NCBI RefSeq assembly: GCF_002949795.1
Contig: NZ_CP026692.1
Location: forward strand, 1,051,501 to 1,115,500
Reading direction: 5' to 3'
DNA length: 64,000 nt
From: Nostoc sp. 'Lobaria pulmonaria (5183) cyanobiont'
Lineage (GTDB): Bacteria; Cyanobacteriota; Cyanobacteriia; Cyanobacteriales; Nostocaceae
Positions 47,993-57,163 of this stretch are shown piece by piece (within the stretch, counting starts at the first letter, position 1; each line of letters opens with the position of its first letter). Below the pieces are notes generated by a model. The model saw only the letters and a list, made by a program, of their open reading frames with translations, was not told the DNA's origin and searched no databases. Both the position numbers and the translations under genes were made by a program.

Positions 47993-49269
47993 AAGTTAAA
48001 TTGCTCTCGGCGTTAAATGACAATAATGTTGATATGGCTCAAACAAGTAGCCAACGTCAACTAGCAATGACGATTTTTGCGATCGCTGGTGAGCTTGACC
48101 AAAATCTGCCTCTTAATCTCTGCTTGATTTTGGATAGAAGTGGTTCTATGCATGGACAACCAATAAAAACGGTGATCCAGGCGGTGGAAAGATTAATAGA
48201 CAGGTTAAAAGTAGGCGATCGCATCTCAGTTGTGGCTTTTTCCGGCACTGCGGAAGTCATTATCCCTAACCAAGCGATTGAAGACCCCGAAAGCATCAAA
48301 TCTCAAATTAAAAGTAAACTGACTGCTAGCGGCGGTACTGCGATCGCTGATGGTTTGGAATTGGGAATTACAGAACTGATGAAGGGTACAAGAGGCGCTG
48401 TTTCCCAAGCGTTTCTGCTGACGGATGGACATGGTGAAAGCGGTTTGCGAATTTGGAAATGGGATATTGGGCGAGATGATAACAAGCGTTGTCTTAAATT
48501 GGCGCAAAAGGCTGCCAAGCTGAACCTAACTATTAATACTTTCGGATTTGGTAATAGCTGGAATCAGGATTTGCTAGAAAACATTGCCGATGTCGGTGGT
48601 GGGACTTTAGCCCATATTGAACATCCTGAACAAGCTGTGGAGCAATTTAGCCGACTGTTTGGGCGGATTAAATCGATTGGGCTAACTAATGCCTACTTGC
48701 TGTTATCTCTAGTGCCCAATGTCCGATTAGCAGAACTTAAACCTATTGCCCAAGTTGCCCCAGACACAATCGAGTTACCAGTGGAACCCGAAGCTGATGG
48801 TAGCTTTGCTGTGCGTTTGGGAGATTTGATGCAGGATGTAGAACGGGCAGTTTTGGCAAACATTTATCTGGGACAATTGCCAGAAGGTAAACAAGCGATC
48901 GCTCATCTGCAAATTCGTTATGATGACCCGTTGGTTAACGAAGAAGGCTTACTTTCGCCCTTGATGCCAGTGTATGCAGATGTGGTGCGGGCGTATCAAC
49001 CGACTTCTAATCCCCAGGTGCAACAGTCTATTTTAGCATTAGCAAAGTATCGCCAAACCCAGTTAGCTGAGGCGAAATTGCAACAAGGCGATCGCACTGG
49101 TGCAGCCACGATGCTGCAAACAGCTGCTAAAACTGCTTTACAAATCGGAGATAAAGGGGCGGCGACAGTGTTGCAAACTTCTGCCACCCGTCTGCAAGCT
49201 GGGGAAGAACTTTCGGAAGCAGACCTGAAGAAAACTAGGATTGTATCAAAGACTGTTTTACAGGAATAA
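47989..49269 (+). CDS. von Willebrand factor A domain protein 2 (tandem paralogue)
   Basis: A 426-residue paralogue of the preceding gene along its whole length: MIDAS DRSGSM (Asp49, Ser51, Ser53), Thr in ASGGTAIADGL, and LLTDGHGES, with a short insert GLRIWKWDIGRDD absent from protein 1. The C-terminal tail, from ALAKYRQTQ to VLQE, is the segment found again twice downstream (50008-50235 and 51553-51664). The pair arose by tandem duplication and probably forms a hetero- or homo-oligomer. Confidence 0.88.
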   Translation: MKVKLLSALNDNNVDMAQTSSQRQLAMTIFAIAGELDQNLPLNLCLILDRSGSMHGQPIKTVIQAVERLIDRLKVGDRISVVAFSGTAEVIIPNQAIEDPESIKSQIKSKLTASGGTAIADGLELGITELMKGTRGAVSQAFLLTDGHGESGLRIWKWDIGRDDNKRCLKLAQKAAKLNLTINTFGFGNSWNQDLLENIADVGGGTLAHIEHPEQAVEQFSRLFGRIKSIGLTNAYLLLSLVPNVRLAELKPIAQVAPDTIELPVEPEADGSFAVRLGDLMQDVERAVLANIYLGQLPEGKQAIAHLQIRYDDPLVNEEGLLSPLMPVYADVVRAYQPTSNPQVQQSILALAKYRQTQLAEAKLQQGDRTGAATMLQTAAKTALQIGDKGAATVLQTSATRLQAGEELSEADLKKTRIVSKTVLQE

Positions 49270-49410
49270 TAAAAATTCAGCTTTGCTGATTAACGGGATG
49301 AAAGTTTTGCGCCAAAGCGTAAAGCGAGAAAAAATATTTTATTCCTCAATTGAGCAACAAAGTAGTTGCATATTTCTAACTTATTGATTAACAACTACCG
49401 AAGAGTTTGA

Positions 49411-50006
<596 letters not shown>

Positions 50007-50007
50007 A

Positions 50008-50235
50008 GCAAAGTATCGCCAAATTCAGTTAGCCGAGACGAAATTGCAACAAGGCGATCGCACTGGTGCAGCCACGATGTTACAAACAGCTGCTAAAACC
50101 GCTTTACAAATCTGAGATAAAGGGGCAGCGACAGTGTTGCAAACTTCTGCCACACGCCTGCAAGCTGGGGAAGAACTTTCCGAAGCAGACCTGAAGAAAA
50201 CTAGGATTGTATCAAAGACTGTTTTACAGGAATAG
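50008..50235 (+). pseudogene. Displaced copy of the vWA 3' end (copy B)
   Basis: 228 bases aligned without gaps to 49042-49269 at roughly 93 percent identity by eye, ending at the same codon (TAG instead of TAA). It has no start, and an in-frame TGA at 50113-50115 (GGA in the parent). Some bases match vWA gene 1 rather than gene 2 (GACGAAATTG, ATGTTACAAAC), so it may derive from a third, lost paralogue. Confidence 0.88.
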
Positions 50236-50799
50236 TCCTTTAATAATTTGTAATTTGTAATTTTTATGCAAACTACGGGTATTCATTATGTAGATATTAT
50301 ATTATTTGCTTTGATTAGGAACGCTCAAAAAATCTAAAACAATAGACATCTCCACAAATTAATTATGCATTGCCCGAATTCCTTGGTAGACGCAATTAAT
50401 GAATTGTGCCTACCAACAAGTTTGAAGATGTGTATCTAATAAGCATATTTTCAAATTAAGCTTTATTTAAAGATAAAATTAGAGCTTAATTTATTTTAAA
50501 TTATCTAAATTCTATCCTTAGCTTTTTATATATATTAAATTGGTAAATACACAAGTATTGTGTAGATAAAAATTCTCAATTTATATAAATTAATAATTCT
50601 TACTACATTTTCTACGTCTCCACAAGTACCGCATGTACAGCAGTCTTTAAGTATTTTTTTGGGGGAAGAACAAATCTCACAGGTTTCTGCACATGCTTCA
50701 ATAGCTTCAGGACTAAAAACACCAAAATTTTATAGCAGCGAATAGGAAATAAGGCTTCTGCCACTAAAATAGAAAAATCATTCAATCAGCGAAGTATTT
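50236..50799. other. AT-rich spacer with a Cys-rich minus-strand frame
   Basis: Very AT-rich. A minus-strand frame without a usual start codon (50535-50729) encodes a short Cys-dense peptide (EACAETCEICSS...DCCTCGTCG). It may be a fragment of a small metal-binding or modified-peptide gene, or chance. The segment 50385-50425 (TTGGTAGACGCAATTAATGAATTG...) resembles a dispersed spacer repeat. Confidence 0.35.
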
Positions 50800-51060
50800 A
50801 TGGGTAATGAAGTTAAACTACTTGAACACTGGCGAGAACTCACACCCCAAAAGCAACAAAAAGTTTTGGAGTTTGTTGAACTACTTAAATCTGAGCCAGA
50901 AACAACACCCGCCGAATCTGATTTTGTGCCACAAACACCCTTAGCCAAAAAATTATGGTCGATCCGACAAAAAGCGATCGCTGCTGGATTGCAACTTCTC
51001 AACGAAGACGAAATTGAACTTGAACTTGCTGAACGTCGCGGTGGATTCCGTGAGTCGTAA
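50800..51060 (+). CDS. Antitoxin of PIN-type toxin-antitoxin pair 2
   Basis: An 86-residue protein: helical N-terminus LLEHWRELTPQKQQKVLEFV of the DUF2281 type, then a Pro/Thr-rich linker and a C-terminal charged helix (NEDEIELELAERRGGF) likely to bind the toxin. It overlaps the downstream PIN gene by 11 bases. Confidence 0.78.
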   Translation: MGNEVKLLEHWRELTPQKQQKVLEFVELLKSEPETTPAESDFVPQTPLAKKLWSIRQKAIAAGLQLLNEDEIELELAERRGGFRES

Positions 51061-51454
51061 GAAAACTTACATAGACTCTGGTGTACTCATCAGCGCTTTT
51101 TGTGGCATTCAGTCAGTCAGCATCAGAGCGAATCAAATTCTTAACGATGAAAATCTGGAGTTTGCCTCAAGTAGCTTCGTTCAGTTAGAAGTCTTGCCTA
51201 AAGCAACTTTTAACAAGCAACAAGACGAAGCAGAATTTTACGAAACATTTTTTAGTGCTGTCATCCACTGGCCAACTGACTTAGAGCAAATTATACAGAA
51301 TGCTTCTCAAATTGCCTGTACTTACGGTTTAGCTGCAATGGATGCACTTCATGTGGCGGCTGCTCTGCAAATTAAAGCCGATCAACTGATCACTACTGAA
51401 AAGCCAACCAAACCAATGCACCGAGTAACGAAAATCCAGATTATTTCAATATAA
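51050..51454 (+). CDS. PIN-domain toxin of pair 2
   Basis: About 134 residues from GTG 51050 (MSRKKTYIDSGVLISAF), overlapping the antitoxin stop; the frame also runs upstream inside the antitoxin to 51014. PIN features: Asp in YIDSGVL, Glu in FVQLEVLPK, and AMDALHVAAALQ with Asp/His, then ADQLITTEKPT. The LHVAAA pattern is that of PIN toxins in cyanobacterial VapBC-like pairs; it should cleave RNA. Confidence 0.82.
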   Translation: MSRKKTYIDSGVLISAFCGIQSVSIRANQILNDENLEFASSSFVQLEVLPKATFNKQQDEAEFYETFFSAVIHWPTDLEQIIQNASQIACTYGLAAMDALHVAAALQIKADQLITTEKPTKPMHRVTKIQIISI

Positions 51455-51552
51455 AGCGATCGCTCACAACCAAAAGCTCCGCAGCAAACAAGCCAATTTA
51501 GGAAATCGAATGCCATTTTGCTTGCGGAAAACACTAAGACTTGATGAACTCA

Positions 51553-51664
51553 GCGAAGTATTGTCAAACCCAGTTAGCCGAAGCGAAATTGCAACAAGGC
51601 GATCGCACTGGTGCAGCCACGATGCTGCAAACAGCAGCTAAAACCGCTTTACAAATCGGAGATA
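51553..51664 (+). pseudogene. Displaced partial copy of the vWA 3' end (copy C)
   Basis: 112 bases matching 49042-49153 (GCGAAGTATTGTCAAACCC..., ...TTACAAATCGGAGATA). The frame stays open to a TGA at 51688-51690. It sits directly after the second toxin-antitoxin pair, as copy B sits after the first. Confidence 0.82.
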
Positions 51665-51744
51665 GCCTTGAAAAGATTCTTGTTGAATGAAGCGATCGCA
51701 AGCTAACGACTCAACGATATACCAAAATGAATGTGGAAATTACT

Positions 51745-51995
51745 TAAATAAACAAGCAAACTGGGGTTTGAGAAAGTAAAAGCTGATTTTGCTTGCGGAA
51801 AACACCAAAATGAGAAAGTAAACTGGGGTTTGAGAAAGTAAAAGCTGATTTTGCTTGCGGAAAACACCAAAATGAGAAAGCAAACTGGAGTTTGAGAAAG
51901 TAAAAGCTGATTTTACTTGCGGAAAACACCAAAATGAGAAAGCAAACTGGGGTTTGAGAAAGTTAAATGTCATTTTGAGTAAGCAATATGCCTTT
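51745..51995. repeat. 62-bp tandem repeat, about four units
   Basis: The start of the unit, CTGGGGTTTGAGAAAGTAAA, occurs at 51761, 51823, 51885 and 51947, an exact 62-bp period with few substitutions. The unit includes ATTTTGCTTGCGGAAAACAC. The fourth unit decays into a degenerate tail (AAAGCAATAAGC) up to about 52040. Because 62 is not a multiple of three, the minus-strand frames across it are not genes. Confidence 0.92.
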
Positions 51996-52308
51996 TTGCT
52001 TATTGAATATGAAGTTTTGAAAAAGCAATAAGCTTTTTTGCTGATTAAATATAAATTTAAGTTAAATTTGTGTTCGTGATAGACGATTGTACTGCAAGCA
52101 AAATTTTCTAGCAGGGAACAAATCTAGCAGTTATGATCTGATCTACAGTAATAAATATTGCTCTACGTAAATCAGCGTCTTTAAAGTTGATGGCATCAAG
52201 GTTTGTATTTTCCAGATTAGCACTTTGCTAAAGCCCTTCTCTTGCAAAAACTAGTAAAACTCTGCTAAAAGTGCTACAGGTAAATGGTTGTTAGCTTGAG
52301 AAGTACAC
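51996..52308. other. AT-rich spacer after the tandem repeat
   Basis: Degenerate continuation of the 62-bp repeat to about 52040, then roughly 270 bases of spacer in which I see no gene. It contains the presumed promoter of the VOC gene. Confidence 0.35.
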
Positions 52309-52695
52309 ATGAAAACTACTGGCATTCATCATGTAGCTGTTATTTGTTCTGATTACGACCGCTCCAAAGCATTTTATGTCCAAACTTTAGGATTTTCGAT
52401 TATTCAAGAAACTTTTCGCGCCGCTAGAAATTCTTATAAATTAGATTTAAAAGTTGCAGAAAATACGCAAATCGAACTATTCTCTTTCCCAAATCCTCCA
52501 GAACGGCCTAGTAAACCAGAGTCTTGTGGTTTAAGACATCTTGCTTTTCAAGTTGATGATATAGAGGAAACTGTTTTTTATTTAAAATCCAAAGGATTAG
52601 AGGTAGAAAATATCAGAGTTGATGAAATTACAGGCAAGAAATTTACTTTTTTTAAAGACCCAGATAATTTACCATTAGAAATTTATGAGCGTTAA
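52309..52695 (+). CDS. VOC (glyoxalase/dioxygenase superfamily) protein
   Basis: A 128-residue vicinal-oxygen-chelate protein with two beta-alpha-beta-beta-beta modules. Metal-ligand positions are occupied: His in TGIHHVAVIC, Glu in QIELFSFPN, His in GLRHLAFQVDD and Glu in LPLEIYE. It could be a glyoxalase I-like lyase, a fosfomycin-type transferase or a small ring dioxygenase; the His-Glu-His-Glu set favours a GloA-like enzyme. Single gene. Confidence 0.85.
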   Translation: MKTTGIHHVAVICSDYDRSKAFYVQTLGFSIIQETFRAARNSYKLDLKVAENTQIELFSFPNPPERPSKPESCGLRHLAFQVDDIEETVFYLKSKGLEVENIRVDEITGKKFTFFKDPDNLPLEIYER

Positions 52696-52853
52696 AATTA
52701 GTTGCTGACAGGTGAACTTGTTATCACTATAAATAATGAAGCGATGTTTACGACGGGCTATTCGGCGTCGCACCATCCTAATTAAACGTTATTACTGCCA
52801 AAATCGCTATAGCGGTTCCCATTCAGATGCGGTACAACATTACATCACGAGGT

Positions 52854-52882
52854 GTAGGGGCACGGCAGTGCCGTGCCCCTAC
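52854..52882. repeat. 29-base near-perfect palindrome
   Basis: GTAGGGGCACGGCA and TGCCGTGCCCCTAC are exact reverse complements separated by one base. This GC-rich hairpin is a dispersed palindrome of Nostoc genomes; it lies in a non-coding stretch that also holds a copy of the ACGACGGGCTA motif (52748-52760). Confidence 0.85.
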
Positions 52883-52935
52883 GGGTGTACCTCACATAAA
52901 CGAGAACTGCTATATATTCATAACTATGCCTACAC

Positions 52936-53133
52936 TTAACGAGGCAGAATGTCATCTAAGCGAAGTTGAATACCAGGTAAAAGTAGCGAGTTAATTAATT
53001 GGTTGAGTCGGTATTGTTGTTGAGTATAACTGTCTTCAACCAATTTACAAACGGTAAATGTAGGTTGTTTGGGTTTCCAATAAATGCTATACCACCCAAT
53101 CCTCGATAATCCACAAAGTAGTAGTGGTAGCAA
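52936..53133 (-). pseudogene. Possible C-terminal remnant, Uma2-like end
   Basis: A 65-codon frame whose last ~40 residues (TFTVCKLVEDSYTQQQYRLN then LLLPGIQLRLDDILPR) look like a strand-rich C-terminus ending LxLxDIL, as in Uma2 proteins. The N-terminal part does not look coding. Weak evidence. Confidence 0.3.
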
Positions 53134-53530
53134 ATATAAAAGCAGATAATGAAGTTATTGTAAAAATATTAAACATAGTGCAAATACGCTTCATAATACT
53201 CAGAATCCTAACAACTTCATACTACTTTAAGCGATCGCCTCCGTAAGTCTTTGTATCATCGCGTAACTGTATTATGTCAGAATATCAAGTTTAGCCAGTA
53301 TTCTTAAGCTTTATTCGGGGTTGCCAGTTGCGACCATTGCTTTAAATCTGGTATATTCCTAGTCAAAAAACTCAAAAGCGATCGCTTAGAGATAAATAGA
53401 GATAAATATCTGCAATATCCAGCCAAAGAACCCAGGATAATGAATCATAATTAATCTCTATAGCTTTGAGTTATCAGCCATCAGCCACCAATTACCAACC
53501 GGAAGCTGAGATGCCGAATATTCAAGGCTT
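53134..53530. other. Intergenic region with a possible PIN remnant
   Basis: About 400 bases. On the minus strand 53304-53375 reads FLTRNIPDLKQWSQL then a stop, like the end of a PIN toxin, but too short to be sure. HIP1 sites at 53231 and 53379. Confidence 0.3.
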
Positions 53531-54574
53531 TTGATTCAACTTAACGAATTAACTATGAATTCTGAAAAAATCAAAAATTCTCTAAATGTTTCGCCAGGGA
53601 TACGTGTGGGAGTACTGGGTTTCGGCGGACTCGGACAAGCAGCCGCCAAGGTAGTTGCTGGCAAACAAGAAATGATTTTAGTCGCAGCAGCAGATCAAAA
53701 AGGCTACGCTTATGCTGCCGAAGGTTTAAATACTGAAGAATCCATTGCAACCTATCAGTCCCAAGGTTCGCTGGGTTATTTAGAGCCAATTGGTACATTA
53801 ACAAATCAAAGTATTGAGGATTTAATCGAAATAGCTGAAGTCGATGGGTATTTTTTGGCTTTACCTAACCTACCAAATGACTTTATTCCCACTGTTGCTA
53901 AAGAATTTATCAAATCTGGTTGGCGTGGGGTATTAGTAGATGCAATTAAACGCACCACTGCTGTAGAACAACTCTTAGCGATGAAAGATGAACTGCAAGC
54001 AGCCGGGATTACCTACATGACAGGATGTGGTGCTACACCTGGACTATTAACAGCAGCAGCAGCTTTAGCCGCCCAAAGCTACGCCGAAATTCATCATGTT
54101 GAAATTACCTTTGGGGTGGGAATTGCGAACTGGGAAGCTTACCGCGCCACTGTTCGGGAAGATATCGGCCACATGCCTGGTTATACAGTGGAAATTGCGA
54201 GGGCGATGACTGACGCCCAAGTAGAAGCACTACTAGATAAAACTAATGGCGTGCTTACCTTAACAAATATGGAACACGCTGATGATGTGATGTTAGAAGT
54301 AGCAGGGATAGTGGGACGCGATCGCGTTACAGTTGGTGGTGTAGTCGATACCCGCAATCCCAAAAAGCCTCTCAGCACCAATGTGAAGGTAACAGGACGT
54401 ACCTTTGAAGGAAAGATTTCCACCCATACCTTTACTCTGGGAGATGAAACTAGCATGGCAGCAAATGTCTGTGGCCCTGCTTTTGGCTATCTCAAAGCTG
54501 GTAGACAATTACACCAACGCGGCATCTATGGAATATTCACTGCTGCCGAAATTATGCCCCAATTTGTTAGGTAA
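53531..54574 (+). CDS. Saccharopine dehydrogenase-like oxidoreductase
   Basis: About 347 residues; an internal ATG at 53555 ([10 protein letters not shown]) is an alternative start. It has a Rossmann motif [17 protein letters not shown] (about 26-42) followed by an Asp in AAADQKG, and a domain with [18 protein letters not shown]. It resembles the cyanobacterial and plant group annotated as saccharopine-dehydrogenase-like; no substrate is established. A hydrolase gene follows on the same strand after 93 bases. Confidence 0.75.
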   Translation: MIQLNELTMNSEKIKNSLNVSPGIRVGVLGFGGLGQAAAKVVAGKQEMILVAAADQKGYAYAAEGLNTEESIATYQSQGSLGYLEPIGTLTNQSIEDLIEIAEVDGYFLALPNLPNDFIPTVAKEFIKSGWRGVLVDAIKRTTAVEQLLAMKDELQAAGITYMTGCGATPGLLTAAAALAAQSYAEIHHVEITFGVGIANWEAYRATVREDIGHMPGYTVEIARAMTDAQVEALLDKTNGVLTLTNMEHADDVMLEVAGIVGRDRVTVGGVVDTRNPKKPLSTNVKVTGRTFEGKISTHTFTLGDETSMAANVCGPAFGYLKAGRQLHQRGIYGIFTAAEIMPQFVR

Positions 54575-54589
54575 ATAGGGAATGGTGAC

Positions 54590-54640
54590 TAGGGACTGGG
54601 GACTGGGAATACCCAATACCCAATACCCAATCCCCAATTC
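54590..54640. repeat. GGGGACT / ATACCCA heptamer tracts
   Basis: GGGACTGGGGACTGGGA followed by several ATACCCA units and CCCAATCCCCAATT. It is the same type of tract that lies inside queA. Confidence 0.85.
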
Positions 54641-54667
54641 TTATAATGGTATTTCAGCGCTGATAAA

Positions 54668-55612
54668 TTGGAGGTAAGTGCGATCGCTACGGTACACTGG
54701 CAGGAACGAGTTGGTAATCAAAGAGATTGGATTTGGCGCGGCTGGCAAACCCGCTACACTTACATTCGCCCTAGCCAAAGTCACCCCAATACAACACCTC
54801 TAATTCTGTTACATGGCTTTGGTGCTTCCATTGGTCATTGGCGACATAATTTAGAGGTGTTGGGTGAGCATCACACAGTTTACGCCATAGATATGTTGGG
54901 TTTTGGCGCTTCTGAAAAAGCCGCAGCTAATTACAGCATCGAACTCTGGGTTGAGCAGGTTTACGATTTCTGGAAAACATTTATCCGTCAACCAGCGATA
55001 TTAATAGGCAATTCCAACGGTTCACTGATAGCGATGGCCGCCGCCGCCGCCCACCCCGATATGGTGCTGGGTATGGTAATGATGAGTTTACCCGACCCGT
55101 CATTAGAACAAGAAGCAATTCCTCCTGTCCTGCGCCCACTCGTCAGTGCAATTAAAAATGTTGTTGCTTCGCCGTTGATACTTAAACCTGTGTTTAACTT
55201 CGTGCGCCGTCCTGGGGTGCTGCGTCGCTGGGCTAGTCTCGCCTACGCTAACCCAGAAGCGATTAGCGATGAACTGATAGAAATCTTAGCAGGGCCTCCC
55301 CAAGACCGGGGTTCTGCAAGGGCGTTTAGTGCTTTATTCAAAGCTGCGATTGGAATTAATTTTAGTCCCAGTGTCAAGAAAGTATTACCAACCTTAACAA
55401 TTCCCATGCTTTTAATTTGGGGACAAAAAGATCGGTTTGTGCCGCCAGCCCTGGCTAGCCAATTTGCCCAATATAATGAAAAGTTGGAACTGTTGAATCT
55501 GGAGGATGTAGGGCATTGTCCCCATGATGAATGCCCAGAACAAGTTAACCAAGCGATTTTAGATTGGATTGAAAGATGGATTGGCGATCGCCAACCATTG
55601 GTTGTTCCCTAA
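54668..55612 (+). CDS. Alpha/beta hydrolase (pheophytinase-like group)
   Basis: A 314-residue alpha/beta hydrolase with oxyanion motif LLHGFGAS, nucleophile in GNSNGSL (Ser), acid in GQKDRFVPP and the His in DVGHCPHDE. The order and spacing are like cyanobacterial and plastid hydrolases related to pheophytinase, but the substrate is unproven. No ATG is available near the 5' end: the frame begins at TTG 54668, and a GGAGG (54670-54674) is too close to it, so the true start may be a few codons later with a rare start codon. Confidence 0.78.
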   Translation: MEVSAIATVHWQERVGNQRDWIWRGWQTRYTYIRPSQSHPNTTPLILLHGFGASIGHWRHNLEVLGEHHTVYAIDMLGFGASEKAAANYSIELWVEQVYDFWKTFIRQPAILIGNSNGSLIAMAAAAAHPDMVLGMVMMSLPDPSLEQEAIPPVLRPLVSAIKNVVASPLILKPVFNFVRRPGVLRRWASLAYANPEAISDELIEILAGPPQDRGSARAFSALFKAAIGINFSPSVKKVLPTLTIPMLLIWGQKDRFVPPALASQFAQYNEKLELLNLEDVGHCPHDECPEQVNQAILDWIERWIGDRQPLVVP

Positions 55613-55647
55613 ATATTATGCAATGGAAGCGATCGCATCAGCAGTAA

Positions 55648-55758
55648 CTAGTACAGGACTGCGTAAATAAACATACCATTTCAAATGGCGCGAAAGCCTA
55701 GAATACAATACTTTTGACTTTTGACTTTTGACTTTTGACTTCCGCGCAGCGGTACTAG
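55648..55758. repeat. ~110-bp MITE-like element, copy 1 (inverted to copy 2)
   Basis: Starts CTAGTAC (55648) and ends GTACTAG (55758). The interior holds GCGTAAATAAACAT and a TTTTGAC heptamer tract (55711-55740). Its reverse complement matches 56993-57096 over the whole length. The stop codon of the BON gene lies within its right end. Confidence 0.82.
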
Positions 55759-56120
55759 CCAATCGTCGCCTGGTTAGTGTCAACATCTGTAGCACCATTT
55801 ACAGAACCCGCCACAGAAATCATTTTGTTGAGAATTTCTTGACTGGGGACTTTACCTTTCAACACTACAGTGCTACCCGTCTGAGCCACCCAAAGGGTAT
55901 CAACATCGTCGAGTTGCGGATCTTGATCAAATGCCAACGCTACCCGCTTTGCTAAACCACTTTGGTCATATTCTCCGCTTAACCCTAGACGTTCTGGAGG
56001 TATTGATTGCGTAGCAGCAGCGACATCACTACTAGGAGCTTGCTGTACAGCCTGGGGAGCCGGATTTACTTCTGCATTTTGAGGTTTTTCCATTCCAAAC
56101 AATCTTTGTAGCCAACCCAT
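55755..56120 (-). CDS. BON-domain protein
   Basis: A 121-residue protein. The N-terminus MGWLQRLFGMEKP is amphipathic, followed by an Ala/Pro/Gln-rich linker (about 15-45) and a BON domain (about 55-120: LAKRVALAFDQDPQLDDVDT, VVLKGKVPSQEILNKMISVA, VNGATDVDTNQ). BON domains bind membranes or lipids. The TAG stop is supplied by the repeat element that covers its 3' end. Divergent from ilvN. Confidence 0.8.
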   Translation of the reverse strand: MGWLQRLFGMEKPQNAEVNPAPQAVQQAPSSDVAAATQSIPPERLGLSGEYDQSGLAKRVALAFDQDPQLDDVDTLWVAQTGSTVVLKGKVPSQEILNKMISVAGSVNGATDVDTNQATIG

Positions 56121-56389
56121 AAAAACTTGTCTCCTATTAGAGGCTTATCAAATCTGAGTATAAAAGCTTTACAAAAATGCTGCATCTGCCAACAAAAAGA
56201 TATACATTCAACGAAATTTTTGCTTGCAGTAAGATTTCTAAACAATTTCTTGATTGAGAATGCAATGAGTGCAACGGTTAAGTTTACAATAGGAGGTCGC
56301 ACTGAAAATTTAGTGCGGTAGTAGGTCTAGCATTGCCCTTTGCTAGTGTCTGCATTACTCAATTCCTGCTCTAGCCTCTGTTGGCGAAG

Positions 56390-56908
56390 ATGAAACATAC
56401 CCTTTCAGTTCTTGTAGAAGATGAGGCGGGTGTTCTTTCCCGCATTTCTAGTTTATTTGCGCGTCGCGGCTTTAATATTGAAAGCCTTGCTGTTGGCCCT
56501 GCTGAACAAGGAGGAGTCTCCCGAATTACAATGGTTGTCCCTGGTGACGATCGCATCATCGAGCAACTCACTAAGCAACTGTATAAGTTAGTCAATGTCC
56601 TAAAAGTCCAGGATATTACCGAAACTCCTTGTGTCGAGCGGGAATTGATGCTTTTGAAGGTGAATGCTAGTAGCAGCAATCGCTCAGAAGTGATCGAATT
56701 GTCTCAGATTTTCCGGGCGCGAGTCGTGGATGTGGCAGAAGATTCTCTCACTTTAGAAGTTGTGGGAGATCCAGGTAAAATGGTAGCGATCGTGCAAGTA
56801 TTACAAAAATTTGGTTTGAAAGAAATCGCCCGCACTGGCAAAATTGCCCTAACTCGTGAGTCAGGCGTGAATACCGAGTTACTCAAATCTTTGGAAGCAA
56901 AGGTTTAG
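56390..56908 (+). CDS. ilvN: Acetolactate synthase regulatory small subunit
   Basis: 172 residues from ATG 56390 ([20 protein letters not shown]); the in-frame TTG at 56381 is not needed. An ACT domain (1-75) with [20 protein letters not shown], then a second ACT-like half with [20 protein letters not shown] and [14 protein letters not shown]. It binds valine and controls the IlvB catalytic subunit at the first step of branched-chain amino acid synthesis. ilvB is not in this window. The usual symbol is ilvN or ilvH. Confidence 0.93.
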   Translation: MKHTLSVLVEDEAGVLSRISSLFARRGFNIESLAVGPAEQGGVSRITMVVPGDDRIIEQLTKQLYKLVNVLKVQDITETPCVERELMLLKVNASSSNRSEVIELSQIFRARVVDVAEDSLTLEVVGDPGKMVAIVQVLQKFGLKEIARTGKIALTRESGVNTELLKSLEAKV

Positions 56909-56992
56909 TTGGGAATTTAAATCAAGACTCAGAAATACTCAACCGCAGCATAAGTCATAGTGGCAATTGTTACTATGGCTTCTGTTTAGGGA

Positions 56993-57096
56993 CTAGTATC
57001 GCTGCGCAGAAGTCAAAAGTCAAAAGTCAAAAGTATTGTATTCCAAGCTCTTGCGCCATTTTGAATGATATGTTTATTTACGCCGTGTTGTACTAG
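56993..57096. repeat. ~105-bp MITE-like element, copy 2 (inverted to copy 1)
   Basis: Begins CTAGTATC and ends TTGTACTAG. It contains three GTCAAAA heptamers (57014-57034) and TGTTTATTTACGC. It is the inverted copy of 55648-55758; the two flank the BON gene and ilvN. Confidence 0.82.
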
Positions 57097-57163
57097 CAAA
57101 AAAAGAAATATCCAACTAAGCTTCAATTTTGGCGTTCCCGCTTCTTTTGTCGGAGACGCTACG

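Noticed and set aside
51740-51973. Minus-strand open frames across the 62-bp repeat array
   Set aside because: The repeat period is not a multiple of three and the frames consist only of repeat sequence with Phe/Ser-rich peptides; there is no ribosome binding site.
51745-51995. CRISPR array
   Set aside because: The units are contiguous with no unique spacers, the period is fully repeated, and there are no cas genes in the window.
52854-52882. The 29-base palindrome as a transcription terminator
   Set aside because: No T-run on either side and no gene ending close by; it fits a dispersed palindromic repeat better.
52736-52939. 67-codon plus-strand frame starting MKRCLRRAIRRR
   Set aside because: It is made of two dispersed repeats (the ACGACGGGCTA motif and the 29-base palindrome).
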